Source: an uncultured Collinsella sp.
GTDB lineage: Bacteria; Actinomycetota; Coriobacteriia; Coriobacteriales; Coriobacteriaceae
NCBI GenBank assembly: GCA_959599095.1
Contig: CAUGGC010000007.1
Location: 10,090 to 74,089, forward strand
Length of the DNA stretch: 64,000 nt
Direction: 5' to 3'
This document shows, piece by piece, positions 42,593 through 50,857 of the stretch. The notes below the pieces were generated by a model, which had not been told where the DNA came from, ran no database searches, and worked only from the letters and a program-made list of their open reading frames with translations. The translations under genes were made by a program, and so were the position numbers. The number at the start of each line of letters is the position of its first letter. Positions within the stretch are counted from its first letter, which is position 1.

Positions 42593-42688
42593 AGTGGGTA
42601 ATCCTCCAAAAGAAATGTGACTCGCGTCGCCGCTTCCGAGTCCTATGCGACGATCGCGTTCAAAGACGAATCAGAGATTCTGACGAGA

Positions 42689-42982
42689 CTAGGCCTCGAC
42701 GACAGCGTAGATGTCGTCGGCGCGCATGAGCAGATACTTCTCGCCGTCGACCTTGACCTCGTTGCCACCGAACTTACCGTAGATGACAACGTCGCCAACC
42801 TTAACGTCCATGGGAATGCGCTCACCCTTGTCGTTGACCTTGCCGGCGCCAACGGCAACGATGGTGCCGCGCTGCGGCTTCTCCTGAGCGTTGCTGGCGA
42901 TGTACAGACCAGAAGCGGTCTTCTGCTCGGCCTCGTCGGGCTTGACCAGAACACGATCTGCAAGCGGCTTCAAAGACGACAT
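42689..42982 (-). CDS. groES: Co-chaperonin GroES
   Basis: 10-kDa heptameric lid for GroEL. The 97-aa product has LADRVLVKPDEAEQKTASG with the mobile loop, and GDVVIYGKFGGNEVKVDGEKYLL. The ATG follows AAAGGAGG; an earlier in-frame ATG falls before the ribosome site. No CIRCE element (TTAGCACTC-N9-GAGTGCTAA) is visible upstream, so control by HrcA is not supported here. Confidence 0.96.
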   Translation of the reverse strand: MSSLKPLADRVLVKPDEAEQKTASGLYIASNAQEKPQRGTIVAVGAGKVNDKGERIPMDVKVGDVVIYGKFGGNEVKVDGEKYLLMRADDIYAVVEA

Positions 42983-43054
42983 GCTTGTTTCCTCCTTTGT
43001 GGGCCGCGCGGTCATGCCGCGCGGGTTAACCCTTTTTGTTTGCGTACGAGTTGA

Positions 43055-43083
43055 ATGGTACCCACGAATGGCGGGTTATACAA
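43055..43083 (-). promoter_or_regulatory. Possible groESL promoter
   Basis: TTGTAT-17-TACCAT on the minus strand, about 75 nt before the groES ATG. A better -35 (TTGACT, 43088-43093) lies just upstream but has no -10 at normal spacing. Confidence 0.4.
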
Positions 43084-43119
43084 CACGGAGTCAAAAAATC
43101 TTATTTTTTGGCACTTAGA

Positions 43120-43318
43120 TTTTCTGAATGCCGGGGGATAACTTAGCGGTGGCTCCCGGGGCGGACCGGAGGGCATGAAGTTTGCTGCTCTACAGTCCTG
43201 CGCAAGACGGAAAGCACATTAAGTGCTTTCCTTTGCGTGCGGAACTCGCGACAAACTTCATGCCCTCCGGTCCGCCCTGGGAGCCAGGTTGACTAACTAG
43301 GGCCCGGCATTCAGAAAA
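43120..43318. repeat. 199-nt composite hairpin upstream of groES
   Basis: Paired blocks in order: TTTTCTGAATGCCGGG (16 perfect bp), an asymmetrical loop, GGCTCCC, then CGGACCGGAGGGCATGAAG plus TTTG (23 bp), a ~25-nt loop each side, and AAAGCAC / GTGCTTT at the tip. It sits between the groES promoter and the end of the amidohydrolase gene. Its sequence is unrelated to the 40786 hairpin, but the architecture is similar. Confidence 0.82.
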
Positions 43319-43390
43319 GTCAGTGCAGCAAAATGGCAATGCAGATGGTGCGAACAAGAAAGGGGCACGTTGTTGAGACGCGCTCTTTTA

Positions 43391-43457
43391 AGTTGCGGTG
43401 GAATAGTTCCTGTTTTTGGGCTTGAAGGCCGATTTTAGGGACTATTTCACCGCAACT
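43391..43457 (-). repeat. Palindromic repeat, AGTTGCGGTG family, copy 2
   Basis: Stem AGTTGCGGTGGAATAGT pairs with 43441-43457 with one mismatch; loop of 33 nt. The stem is the same as at 16004-16070. It lies 18 nt after the stop of the amidohydrolase gene. Confidence 0.78.
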
Positions 43458-43475
43458 GAGGGGTGGGATGCGGGG

Positions 43476-45113
43476 CTAGCGCTCGTAGATTAAGTTACCT
43501 GCCAGGTAGGTAGCCTGAACCTTGGTGGCTTGGAGCTCTTGGGGGTCAACGGTGAGCGGGTTTTGGTCCAGGACTACCAGGTCGGCGTACTTGCCGGGCT
43601 CCAAGCTGCCGAGGTTTTGCTCGTCGCCCGCTGCATAGGCGCTGCCCAGGGTGTAGTTGCGCAGAGCCGTTGCTGCATCGATGCGCTCGCTCGGCAACCA
43701 GCCGCCCTCGGGCCAGTGGCTTTTGGGGTCTTGGCGAGTGATAGCCGTGTAGAGCACGTTCATGCTGGTAACGGGTGTGATAGGGCTGTCGGTACCGAAG
43801 GCTTGGCGAATGCCGCGCTGCTTATAGGTTGCGAACGGCCACATGATGCGGCTACGCTCCGGGCCCAGATCGCGCTCCGGTCCACCCGGGTCGAGTGTAA
43901 TGTGACAGGGTTGGCTCGAAGCAACCACGTTGAGCTTGCGCAGGCGGTCGATGTCTTCGGGCAGAAGGTTCTCCAGGTGCTCGAGCGTGTTATGGCCGTG
44001 CTGGGGCAGGCCATACAGGTCGGCCGCTTCCTCGAAGATATCCAGCGCGGCATGAATCGCACCGTCACCAATGACGTGGATGCGTACGGTGTGACCGCGC
44101 TCCGCAGCCGCCAAAACCAGTTTGCGCATGCGCTCAGCCGGGACCGTCAGACGGCCCTGGTCGCCCGGGAAGCGCGGATTGGTATAGGGCTCAGTGAGAT
44201 ATGCCGTGTGTTCGCTCGACACGCCGTCGAAGAACTGCTTAAAACCCGGCGCCGAAAGCAGCGCGTTGTTCGCGTAACGTACCTGCAGCTCTTCCAGACG
44301 CGACTGGTCATCCAACAGCGTGGGAAACAGATGGGCACGAATGCCCAGCCTACCGGCCGTCTGCAGTTTGTCGTAGACATCGTCGCGGATAAAATCGCAG
44401 CCCGGCATGGGCATGAGCGACATATCGCAGATCGAGGTAATACCCTGCTCGGCCATGCGCCTCATTTGATCGGCGTAAGCGCTTGCGATGCGATCTTCGC
44501 CCAGCCACTCAAGACAGCGCGGCAGCAGCTGCATGGCAGCCGCTTCGTGAGCAATGCCCGTGAGTTTGCCGTTTGCGTCTTTGTCGTAGCTACCGCCCGC
44601 TGGCGGCTCGCTGTCGCGAGTGACGCCGAGCGCCTCGAGTGCGCGGCTGTTGAGCCACAGCGTGTGCCCGTCGCCCGAATACATAACGCAGGGACGATCG
44701 GGGAATGCCGCATCGAGCGACGCCTTGGTAGGATGCTCGGGCGGGTCCCAACGGTAGTCACGCCAGCCCTGCGTCACAACCCAAGCGTCGTCGGGCAGGT
44801 CCCGGGAAAACTCGAGCGCGTGTTGCACCAGCGCCGCCTCGGACGTACCCATATCCATGAGCATGTACGGTGAGGAACCGACCGAGGTATGGAAGAAGTG
44901 CAGATGAGCGTCATGGAAACCGGGGCAGACAAACTGCTCGCCGTAGTCGAGAACCGGCGTGGCGGCGGGAGCGGGGGCGATCACGTCATCGGGCGCACCG
45001 ACTGCGACGATACGGTCGCCTGCGATGGCAATCGCCAGCTCACGGGCAGTATCGATGCCGTCTTGCGCGGTAAAGACGTTCTTGGAGCGGATAATCCGAT
45101 CGATATGTTGCAT
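43476..45113 (-). CDS. YtcJ-like metal-dependent amidohydrolase
   Basis: A 545-aa amidohydrolase-superfamily protein. The metal-site HxH appears as FHDAHLHFF (~75), with HVIGDGAIH and HNTLEHLENL later and the catalytic Asp in FGTDSPI. It ends with the usual composite beta domain (GSLEPGKYADLVVLD). Relatives hydrolyse N-substituted amides or formamides; the substrate is unknown. I set the start at MQHIDRI behind GGGGA; MPMQH two codons earlier is possible. Transcribed divergently from the M20 peptidase gene. Confidence 0.88.
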   Translation of the reverse strand: MQHIDRIIRSKNVFTAQDGIDTARELAIAIAGDRIVAVGAPDDVIAPAPAATPVLDYGEQFVCPGFHDAHLHFFHTSVGSSPYMLMDMGTSEAALVQHALEFSRDLPDDAWVVTQGWRDYRWDPPEHPTKASLDAAFPDRPCVMYSGDGHTLWLNSRALEALGVTRDSEPPAGGSYDKDANGKLTGIAHEAAAMQLLPRCLEWLGEDRIASAYADQMRRMAEQGITSICDMSLMPMPGCDFIRDDVYDKLQTAGRLGIRAHLFPTLLDDQSRLEELQVRYANNALLSAPGFKQFFDGVSSEHTAYLTEPYTNPRFPGDQGRLTVPAERMRKLVLAAAERGHTVRIHVIGDGAIHAALDIFEEAADLYGLPQHGHNTLEHLENLLPEDIDRLRKLNVVASSQPCHITLDPGGPERDLGPERSRIMWPFATYKQRGIRQAFGTDSPITPVTSMNVLYTAITRQDPKSHWPEGGWLPSERIDAATALRNYTLGSAYAAGDEQNLGSLEPGKYADLVVLDQNPLTVDPQELQATKVQATYLAGNLIYER

Positions 45114-45201
45114 GGGCATCCCCATCTCTGGCAGGAAATTCAACACCCCCGAGTGTACTCCCCCGCCTCGGTTACAAAATGCCAAGCGGCAAACGGCAGC
45201 T

Positions 45202-45230
45202 TTGCCAGGCCAAGTGGCAGGTGGCATACT
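45202..45230 (+). promoter_or_regulatory. Promoter of the M20 peptidase gene
   Basis: TTGCCA, 17 bp, CATACT, ending 50 nt before the ATG at 45281. Confidence 0.6.
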
Positions 45231-45280
45231 GGAAAGAGCTTGTACGATTTTGCGATAAACCAGTAAGGAGCAAATCGACT

Positions 45281-46744
45281 ATGACGAAGACCAAGGCACA
45301 GCAGATTATGGCGGCGACCGAGGCTCGCGCGGCTGACGACGTCACCGCAGCCATCCAAGATATCGCCGCCGAGTTTGAACCCTACATCATTAAGCAGCGC
45401 CGGCACTTCCATAAGCATCCGGAGCTGAGCCTCGCCGAAGAGCGCACGACTTCTGACATCGCCAACCAGCTCGACGCCATGAATATCCCCTACGAGCGCC
45501 CCCTTAAGACGGGCCTGGTGGCGACCCTTCGCGGCACCGCGCCCGACGCCTATCGCGAGGACGGCACGCCGCGCCGCCGCATCCTGCTGCGCGCGGATAT
45601 CGACGCCCTGCCCGTCACCGAGCAGACCGGCGAGGAGTTCTCCAGCGTCAACGAGGGCTGCATGCACGCCTGCGGCCACGACTGCCACATCGCCATGATG
45701 CTCGGCACGCTGCAGATCCTGCGCCATATGACCGACGACATCCACGGCGAGGTCCGCATCGTCTTCCAGCCCAGTGAGGAAAACGGCCAGGGCGCCAAAC
45801 TCATGATCGGCACGGGCGTGCTCGACGGTGTCGATGGCGCCTACGCCGCGCACATCTGGAGCGAGGTCGACGCCGGCACCGTAAGCTGCGAGCCCGGCCC
45901 GCGCATGGCCAATACCGACTGGTTCCGCATCGATGTCCGCGGCACCTCGTGCCACGGCGCCATGCCCCAGCGCGGCCACGACGCCGTCATGGTTGCCGCC
46001 GAGATCGTCAATGCCCTGCAGACCATCGTCTCGCGCGAAATCAGCCCCTACGAGCCGGCCGTCATCACCGTCGGCGAGCTGCATGGCGGCACCGCGCGCA
46101 ACGTTATCGCCGGCACGGCCTACCTCGCCGGCACGGTGCGCACCTACGGCGATTCGACCCACGAGGAAATGCCGGAGCTTATGCGCCGCATCGTGGAGCA
46201 TACTGCGGCCGCCTTGGGCGCCGAGGCAGAGCTCACCGACTACACCATCGCCAACTACAAGGTCGAAAACGACGCGGGCTCGAGCGAGCGCTGCCGTCAG
46301 GCTGTAATTAAGTGTCTGGGCCCCGCCGGCCAAGGCCATTATCGTGGCACGCTTTCGGGCGAGGATTTTTCGGAGTACCTGCGCCGCGTACCGGGCGTGC
46401 TCGCCTTTGTAGGTACGCGCAACCCCAAGATTGGCGCCACGTACGCCCAACATTCCTGCTTTTACAAGATCGACGAGAGCGTGCTGGCCAAGGGCTCCAT
46501 GGTGGCAGCCCAGTATGCTATCGACTTTTTGGCCGAGCCCACGCAAGAGGAGCTCGACGGCCCCGCGATTACCGCGGTCGCCGAAACCAACCCCGACTTG
46601 GCCGCCAAGCTGCGCTCTGCCAAGGCCACGGCCGCTGAGGCGCGCGACGCCATGCACGATGCTCGCACCGCCCGCCATGCTGCAATCAAGGGCATCCACG
46701 ATGCGCGGGCTGCCGCTCGCCACGAGGAAAAGCGCGACGAGTAG
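45281..46744 (+). CDS. M20D-family amidohydrolase/peptidase (hippurate hydrolase-like)
   Basis: A 487-aa zinc amidohydrolase that removes acyl groups from N-acyl amino acids or related amides. It has RRHFHKHPELSLAEERT, LLRADIDALPVTEQTG, the metal Cys/His motif MHACGHDCHIAMMLG and QPSEENGQGAKLMI with the catalytic Glu; the dimerisation domain begins near GTSCHGAMPQRG. After the catalytic core (~410) a ~65-residue Ala/Arg-rich helical tail follows, not typical of the family. The ATG after AAGGAG was chosen, with a good promoter upstream. Confidence 0.9.
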   Translation: MTKTKAQQIMAATEARAADDVTAAIQDIAAEFEPYIIKQRRHFHKHPELSLAEERTTSDIANQLDAMNIPYERPLKTGLVATLRGTAPDAYREDGTPRRRILLRADIDALPVTEQTGEEFSSVNEGCMHACGHDCHIAMMLGTLQILRHMTDDIHGEVRIVFQPSEENGQGAKLMIGTGVLDGVDGAYAAHIWSEVDAGTVSCEPGPRMANTDWFRIDVRGTSCHGAMPQRGHDAVMVAAEIVNALQTIVSREISPYEPAVITVGELHGGTARNVIAGTAYLAGTVRTYGDSTHEEMPELMRRIVEHTAAALGAEAELTDYTIANYKVENDAGSSERCRQAVIKCLGPAGQGHYRGTLSGEDFSEYLRRVPGVLAFVGTRNPKIGATYAQHSCFYKIDESVLAKGSMVAAQYAIDFLAEPTQEELDGPAITAVAETNPDLAAKLRSAKATAAEARDAMHDARTARHAAIKGIHDARAAARHEEKRDE

Positions 46745-46779
46745 CCGTCACGCCCATCCATAACAGCCTGGCTAAAGCA

Positions 46780-46818
46780 AAGCGGGGGCGGACGTTATCT
46801 CAACGTTCGCCCCCGCTT
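46780..46818. terminator. Bidirectional terminator between convergent genes
   Basis: A 17-bp stem AAGCGGGGGCG.ACGTT / AACGT.CGCCCCCGCTT with loop ATCTC, 35 nt after the M20 stop and 33 nt before the DUF2752 end. T tracts are weak on both sides. Confidence 0.65.
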
Positions 46819-46850
46819 ATGTGTCGACCGTTTTTCTAGCGCGTCCTCCG

Positions 46851-47327
46851 TCACGCCAGGTAAGAGCGAAGGATGGTGAGCCAGCGTGGGGGTTCGAGGT
46901 GGATGATATCGTCGGGAACTCCGGCGGGCGCATAGCCGCCAAAGAGCAGACCGGCATCTGCCGGATTGATGAGGCGCACGATCCATACGACGACGACCAG
47001 CACGCACAACACGGTGACCGCAATGTCGATACCACGCTTTAGCTTGCTCGATGCCACCTCCTCGCGCACGAACGCGAGCACAAACGCAATCGGCACCACC
47101 CAAAACAGCGGATGGTAGGCAAAGGCAGCCGCATAATCGAGGCGCAGCGCCGCCAGCCACGCCCTCGTCATGCCGCATCCCGGACAAGGAATGCCCGTCA
47201 TCAATCGAAAAATGCAGCCAATGTCGAGCAGGTAGAGCGCGAGCCAGGCGACAAAGAGCGCGCCGGTGCAAAAAAGGGCGCGGCGAAGGAGCTCTGCCGT
47301 GCCCCTATGTCCCTGGGAGCTGTTCAC
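46851..47327 (-). CDS. DUF2752 membrane protein
   Basis: A 158-aa protein with the DUF2752 signature TGIPCPGCGMTRAW between helices, and about three further membrane segments. Function unknown. The GTG at 47327 with AAGGGCGG upstream starts just after the neighbouring gene's stop. An ATG 60 nt further upstream would overlap that gene by 47 nt and was not used. Together with the DUF4234 gene it looks like a two-gene unit. Confidence 0.78.
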   Translation of the reverse strand: MNSSQGHRGTAELLRRALFCTGALFVAWLALYLLDIGCIFRLMTGIPCPGCGMTRAWLAALRLDYAAAFAYHPLFWVVPIAFVLAFVREEVASSKLKRGIDIAVTVLCVLVVVVWIVRLINPADAGLLFGGYAPAGVPDDIIHLEPPRWLTILRSYLA

Positions 47328-47340
47328 GCCGCCCTTATTG

Positions 47341-47949
47341 TTAGGCACGAGCGCCAAGGCGAGTGTTGTAAGCCGTTGCCATGGCATTGGTATTATTGAT
47401 GACGATGTTCATAGCGAAGATGGGACCAAGGCCGCACAGGAGCGCGCCGAAGATCTGCCACAGAAGAACGGTGGTGCCGTTTTCCTGGAACACCAGGCCG
47501 TAGCGAGGAGCGTTGGCCTGCAGGCGGTTGCCAATCTTGTAATACCAGTAGTACGCGTAGAAGCCGCAGGTCACAAACGATAGAAGGATGAATTCCGCCA
47601 GACCCGGCGTGTAATCGCCGTCATCCTGACACAACGTGTTGACGTCGCGTGCCAAGCAATACAGGAAGTAGAACGAATAGATACCGCAGGTCACAAGAGA
47701 GAGCAGCAGCCAGCCGATCAGGCTGCGGTCAGCCTTAATGGGGCCATAGCCCATCGGAGCGGATGCGGACTGTTGGGCGTATTGACCGGTGTACTGCTGC
47801 TGAGGCTGGGGCGCGGGCTGAATAGCCTGGGCCGGAGCGGGCTGGGGCTGCGGGGCCGCAGCGGCAGAAGCGGCACCAACGGCGGATCCGCAAACAGGGC
47901 AGAATTTGGCATCATCCGAAATGGGAGAACCACAAGTGGGACAGAACAT
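47341..47949 (-). CDS. Zinc-ribbon DUF4234 membrane protein
   Basis: 202 aa. It begins with a double-CxxC zinc ribbon (FCPTCGSPISDDAKFCPVCG), followed by ~45 residues rich in Pro, Gln and Ala. Two membrane hairpins then resemble each other (LLLSLVTCGIYSFYFLYCLARD and ILLSFVTCGFYAYYWYYKIG), the DUF4234 repeat. A last hydrophobic segment precedes the end. Function unknown. The ATG follows AAAGGAGAGG. Confidence 0.82.
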   Translation of the reverse strand: MFCPTCGSPISDDAKFCPVCGSAVGAASAAAAPQPQPAPAQAIQPAPQPQQQYTGQYAQQSASAPMGYGPIKADRSLIGWLLLSLVTCGIYSFYFLYCLARDVNTLCQDDGDYTPGLAEFILLSFVTCGFYAYYWYYKIGNRLQANAPRYGLVFQENGTTVLLWQIFGALLCGLGPIFAMNIVINNTNAMATAYNTRLGARA

Positions 47950-48101
47950 GAGCCTCTCCTTTTCCTAAGGCGTCGCACGCCTTCAAACCTTACACGTCTA
48001 CGTTCTCAACAATAGCCGCGACGTTGTTGCGCAACATTGACCAATTTCCGAGAAATTTTGCTGCAACCGTTTTCCCAGGCATTTTCTTGCTTTCGCAGTA
48101 G

Positions 48102-48136
48102 AAAAAGGCACCCCGGGCTCAGTTGCCCAGGGCGCC
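48102..48136 (-). terminator. Terminator of the zinc-ribbon DUF4013-like gene
   Basis: Stem GGCGCCCTGGGC / GCCCGGGGTGCC with one mismatch, then TTTTTC on the minus strand, 9 nt after the stop. Confidence 0.8.
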
Positions 48137-48144
48137 TCGACCGG

Positions 48145-49461
48145 CTATTCGGTTTGATTGTTTTCGGCAGCAGGATTATCGCCCGGCTCATCCGCCGGCG
48201 TGGCAACGGCATCCCAATCGGGCTCCGCAGGCGTCGCCTCGGACGCCGGTGCGGGGACAGGAGCAGGTGCCGGGGCAGGGGCAGGCGCGGGTGCCGGGGC
48301 AGGTGCAGGCGCGGGTGCCGGGGCAGGCGCAGCACCAGTGGCTGCCGTGGGATTGAATCCCGCAGGAGCAGGCTTCTTCTCACCCGGGAGCACAAAAGTC
48401 AAAACGTCGTCCTTGTCCTCATCGGCCCATTCGCTTGCATAACGTGCAGCCCAATAGCCAACGGCACGGTGCTTGAGCATCTTGCCAAAGACCGTAAGGG
48501 ACACCGTGACGAATGCAATCAGCACCAGGAACAATACGAGCGTGACACCACCGGCGGTAACAATCGCCTCGATACCCGTGGGGCGATAGTAATAGCCGTA
48601 CGCGCCAATTCCGGCGATGGCACCAAAGACAGCTGTCAAGATCCACGTAATGGCGTTGGAAACCAGGCCCGTCAAAAACTCGGGAAGGAACGAAGCACAG
48701 AACAGCTTGGTCTTGTTGTGCTTAAAGGCCGCCCAAACCTTATCGAGCGAAAACGCGCTCTCGACGCGACCGGTCACCGCAAAGTGCATCACGGCGATGT
48801 CGGCGAACATCTTAAAGAAGACACCCAGAATCGCCGAGGCAATCAGAGCCAGGACAAGCAGGCCGAGCGAACCGAACAGCGCTGCCTCGAGTGCATAGGA
48901 GCCGTAATAAGAATACGAGCCCGCGGCGCCAATTACCACGCCCTCCACCAGCGAAAGCACTACACCGATAACGGGAATGGCAGCGATAACCTCGAGCACC
49001 ACCGAGATGACGCTCGAAAAGACTCCGAGACCAAACGACGTGGAGCGCATGAGTGGACGGTCCATGCCGTCATCGACCTTGAGCGAAAGATCACGTCCCC
49101 ACTCAATACCAAAGCCGGAACCGCACACGCTCGCAATGCAAGCTGCCAAAAAGCCGATGGCAGCCGCAATGCCGCCAATAACGGGAATAAACAACACGAG
49201 CACCGACACAACGCAAATCAGCGCCGGCAAAAACGCGATTTGGCATACACGCTGAAGCACGCCCGGAGTCTTTGTCATATCTTGGAACGCCTGAGCCGTG
49301 CAGCCCTTTGGCGCATTCGCCACGGGCGGTTGCGGAACAAACTGCTGAGGCTGAGGCTGACCCTGAGGGGCGGAGGCTGCAGCGCCGGCATTGGGGGCAC
49401 CGCACACGCCGCAGAACTTGTCGTTATCGCCCATGGGGGCGCCACACTGCGAGCAGAACAT
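48145..49461 (-). CDS. Zinc-ribbon multi-pass membrane protein (DUF4013-like) with Pro-Ala tail
   Basis: 438 aa. It starts with a zinc ribbon, MFCSQCGAPMGDNDKFCGVC, then a Gly/Pro/Gln linker. About seven membrane helices between ~80 and 350 resemble DUF4013 (GLGVFSSVISVVLEVIAAI and similar). The C-terminal region holds an (Ala-Pro) repeat of nearly 20 units (DNA 48250-48335), followed by an acidic end. The dipeptide repeat is coded by a slippage-prone GC-rich tract and could vary between strains. Function unknown. The ATG after AAGGG was chosen. Same zinc-ribbon design as the 47341 gene. Confidence 0.78.
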   Translation of the reverse strand: MFCSQCGAPMGDNDKFCGVCGAPNAGAAASAPQGQPQPQQFVPQPPVANAPKGCTAQAFQDMTKTPGVLQRVCQIAFLPALICVVSVLVLFIPVIGGIAAAIGFLAACIASVCGSGFGIEWGRDLSLKVDDGMDRPLMRSTSFGLGVFSSVISVVLEVIAAIPVIGVVLSLVEGVVIGAAGSYSYYGSYALEAALFGSLGLLVLALIASAILGVFFKMFADIAVMHFAVTGRVESAFSLDKVWAAFKHNKTKLFCASFLPEFLTGLVSNAITWILTAVFGAIAGIGAYGYYYRPTGIEAIVTAGGVTLVLFLVLIAFVTVSLTVFGKMLKHRAVGYWAARYASEWADEDKDDVLTFVLPGEKKPAPAGFNPTAATGAAPAPAPAPAPAPAPAPAPAPAPAPVPAPASEATPAEPDWDAVATPADEPGDNPAAENNQTE

Positions 49462-49611
49462 CGAAATCATCCCTTCGTATCTTGAGCGAGTCACCTGGAT
49501 CGCAAACGATGTCTTTGGCATCATTATCACCCAATGTGAGTTCAAATACTCAAAGATGACCGATTTGCAAGGTACACGGCGCCAGCAGGCGGTTCGTTGA
49601 ATGCGTTCGCG

Positions 49612-50634
49612 CTAGTTCGTACCGCGGAAACCCTTGCCGACGATCTCGGAACTGTCGACAATCGTGATAAAGGCACCCGGATCGACTTCGCGCGCATAGC
49701 GGCGCAGCTGCACGGCCTCGCGACGGCTCAGCACGCTCATGATCACCGTCACGCACTTGCCCGAGAAGGCACCGTAGCCGCGACTGATGGTCGCCGTACG
49801 GTTGAGATGCTTGACGATAAACTCCTCGACCTTAAGGGGCTCGGAACAAATGACCGTGCAGACCTTACGAAGGTGAATGCTCTCGATGGCCTTGTCGACC
49901 ACGAGCGTCTTGGCAAACAGGCCGAGCACGCAATACAGGCCGACACGCGGACCATACAAAAAGGCCGCGATGGCCACGATGCCGATATCAACCAACAGCA
50001 GCGCGCGGCCAATCTCGAGCGTGGTGCGGCGCTTGAGGATCATGGCGAGGATGTCTGTGCCGCCCGTCGAGGCGCCAATATCAAAGACGATGGCGCTGCC
50101 GAGCGCCGGCAGTATCACGGCAAAGCACAGGTCGAGCCACATATCGCCCGTCATCGAAACATCAGTCGGAATAAAGAGCTCAAAAAACGAAACATAGGCG
50201 GACAGCGCAAACGAGGCGAAGACGCTCCACAGGATTGCCTTGCGCTCCAAAAAGATAAAGCCCAAAACGACGAGAACCGCGTTGATAATCCACATAAAGA
50301 CGCCGACGGGCAGGGTCGGGAACAGCGTGGACAGAATGACCGACACGCCCGAGGTGCCGCCAAAAGCAAAGTGATTAGGGGTTTTAAACGCAACGATGGC
50401 AAAGGCCGTAAGAATCAGGCCCAGATTGAGCTCGGCGAAAAAGCGCGGGAAGCCCGGCTCCTGGCTGCGCTTTTGGCCGGCACGCTCGCCGCGCTCAATA
50501 TCGGTGCGATCAACCACGCGCTCCATCGGCACCACGGGAGGACGATGCACCTCCTCGGCAGCTCGCGATGCCGCCTCTGCCGCGGCAGCCTCAATTGCCC
50601 ATGCCTGGCTTTCTGTTTCGTGCTCGTCAGCCAT
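49612..50634 (-). CDS. YitT family membrane protein (DUF161 + DUF2179)
   Basis: A 340-aa protein with a ~65-residue charged N-terminal extension. The YitT membrane domain follows (~68-255, six helices, with AFGGTSGVSVIL and DIGASTGGTDILAMIL). A soluble ACT-like DUF2179 domain closes it (~265-335, ending DPGAFITIVDSSEIVGKGF). Transport or sensing roles have been suggested for the family but none is settled. The ATG follows GAGGGG. Single-gene unit; 49462-49611 upstream of the zinc-ribbon gene shows no other feature. Confidence 0.88.
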   Translation of the reverse strand: MADEHETESQAWAIEAAAAEAASRAAEEVHRPPVVPMERVVDRTDIERGERAGQKRSQEPGFPRFFAELNLGLILTAFAIVAFKTPNHFAFGGTSGVSVILSTLFPTLPVGVFMWIINAVLVVLGFIFLERKAILWSVFASFALSAYVSFFELFIPTDVSMTGDMWLDLCFAVILPALGSAIVFDIGASTGGTDILAMILKRRTTLEIGRALLLVDIGIVAIAAFLYGPRVGLYCVLGLFAKTLVVDKAIESIHLRKVCTVICSEPLKVEEFIVKHLNRTATISRGYGAFSGKCVTVIMSVLSRREAVQLRRYAREVDPGAFITIVDSSEIVGKGFRGTN

Positions 50635-50750
50635 TACGGCAACCCCTCGTTAACAATTTGGAAACAATGCGCCCATTAGGGTAACGCGGAACGCGACGAT
50701 TGCAACCCCTAGTTAGACGAGCGGTATGCCTACATCGGGGGCATACAAAT

Positions 50751-50788
50751 AACGGCCGGCCGCACATACATCCGTGCGACCGGCCGTT
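50751..50788 (-). terminator. Terminator of the amaP-DUF2273-asp23 operon
   Basis: Stem AACGGCCGG.CGCAC / GTGCG.CCGGCCGTT with a bulge on each side, followed by TATTTG on the minus strand, 70 nt after the asp23 stop. Confidence 0.6.
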
Positions 50789-50806
50789 TGACGTTTTCGC
50801 AGATAA

Positions 50807-50857
50807 AACCTGCCAAAATAAACCTGTCCCTTTTTGGCAGGTTACCTTTTTGGTAGG
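50807..50857 (-). repeat. Stop-abutting hairpin, GGGACAGG family (asp23 copy, with partial duplication)
   Basis: Arms AACCTGCCAAAA and TTTTGGCAGGTT, coding-strand loop AGGGACAGGTTTA. Between this unit and the asp23 TAG is an extra CCTACCAAAAAGGT, a half copy that matches the rph element rather than its own neighbour. The flank TTTTATCTGCGAAAACGTC also matches the rph copy. Confidence 0.8.

Noticed and set aside
40946..42601. 551-codon plus-strand frame opposite groEL
   Set aside because: Mirror-strand artefact of biased codons; the Gly/Asp/Leu-rich translation matches no family.
42983..43120. HrcA/CIRCE operator in front of groES
   Set aside because: The nearest sequence, around TTGGCACTTAG at 43108, lacks the paired GAGTGCTAA half at the proper distance.
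48250..48335. GC-rich tandem repeat that at first resembles a repeat array
   Set aside because: It encodes the Ala-Pro dipeptide run of the zinc-ribbon membrane protein; no spacers, so not a CRISPR array. None was found anywhere in the window.
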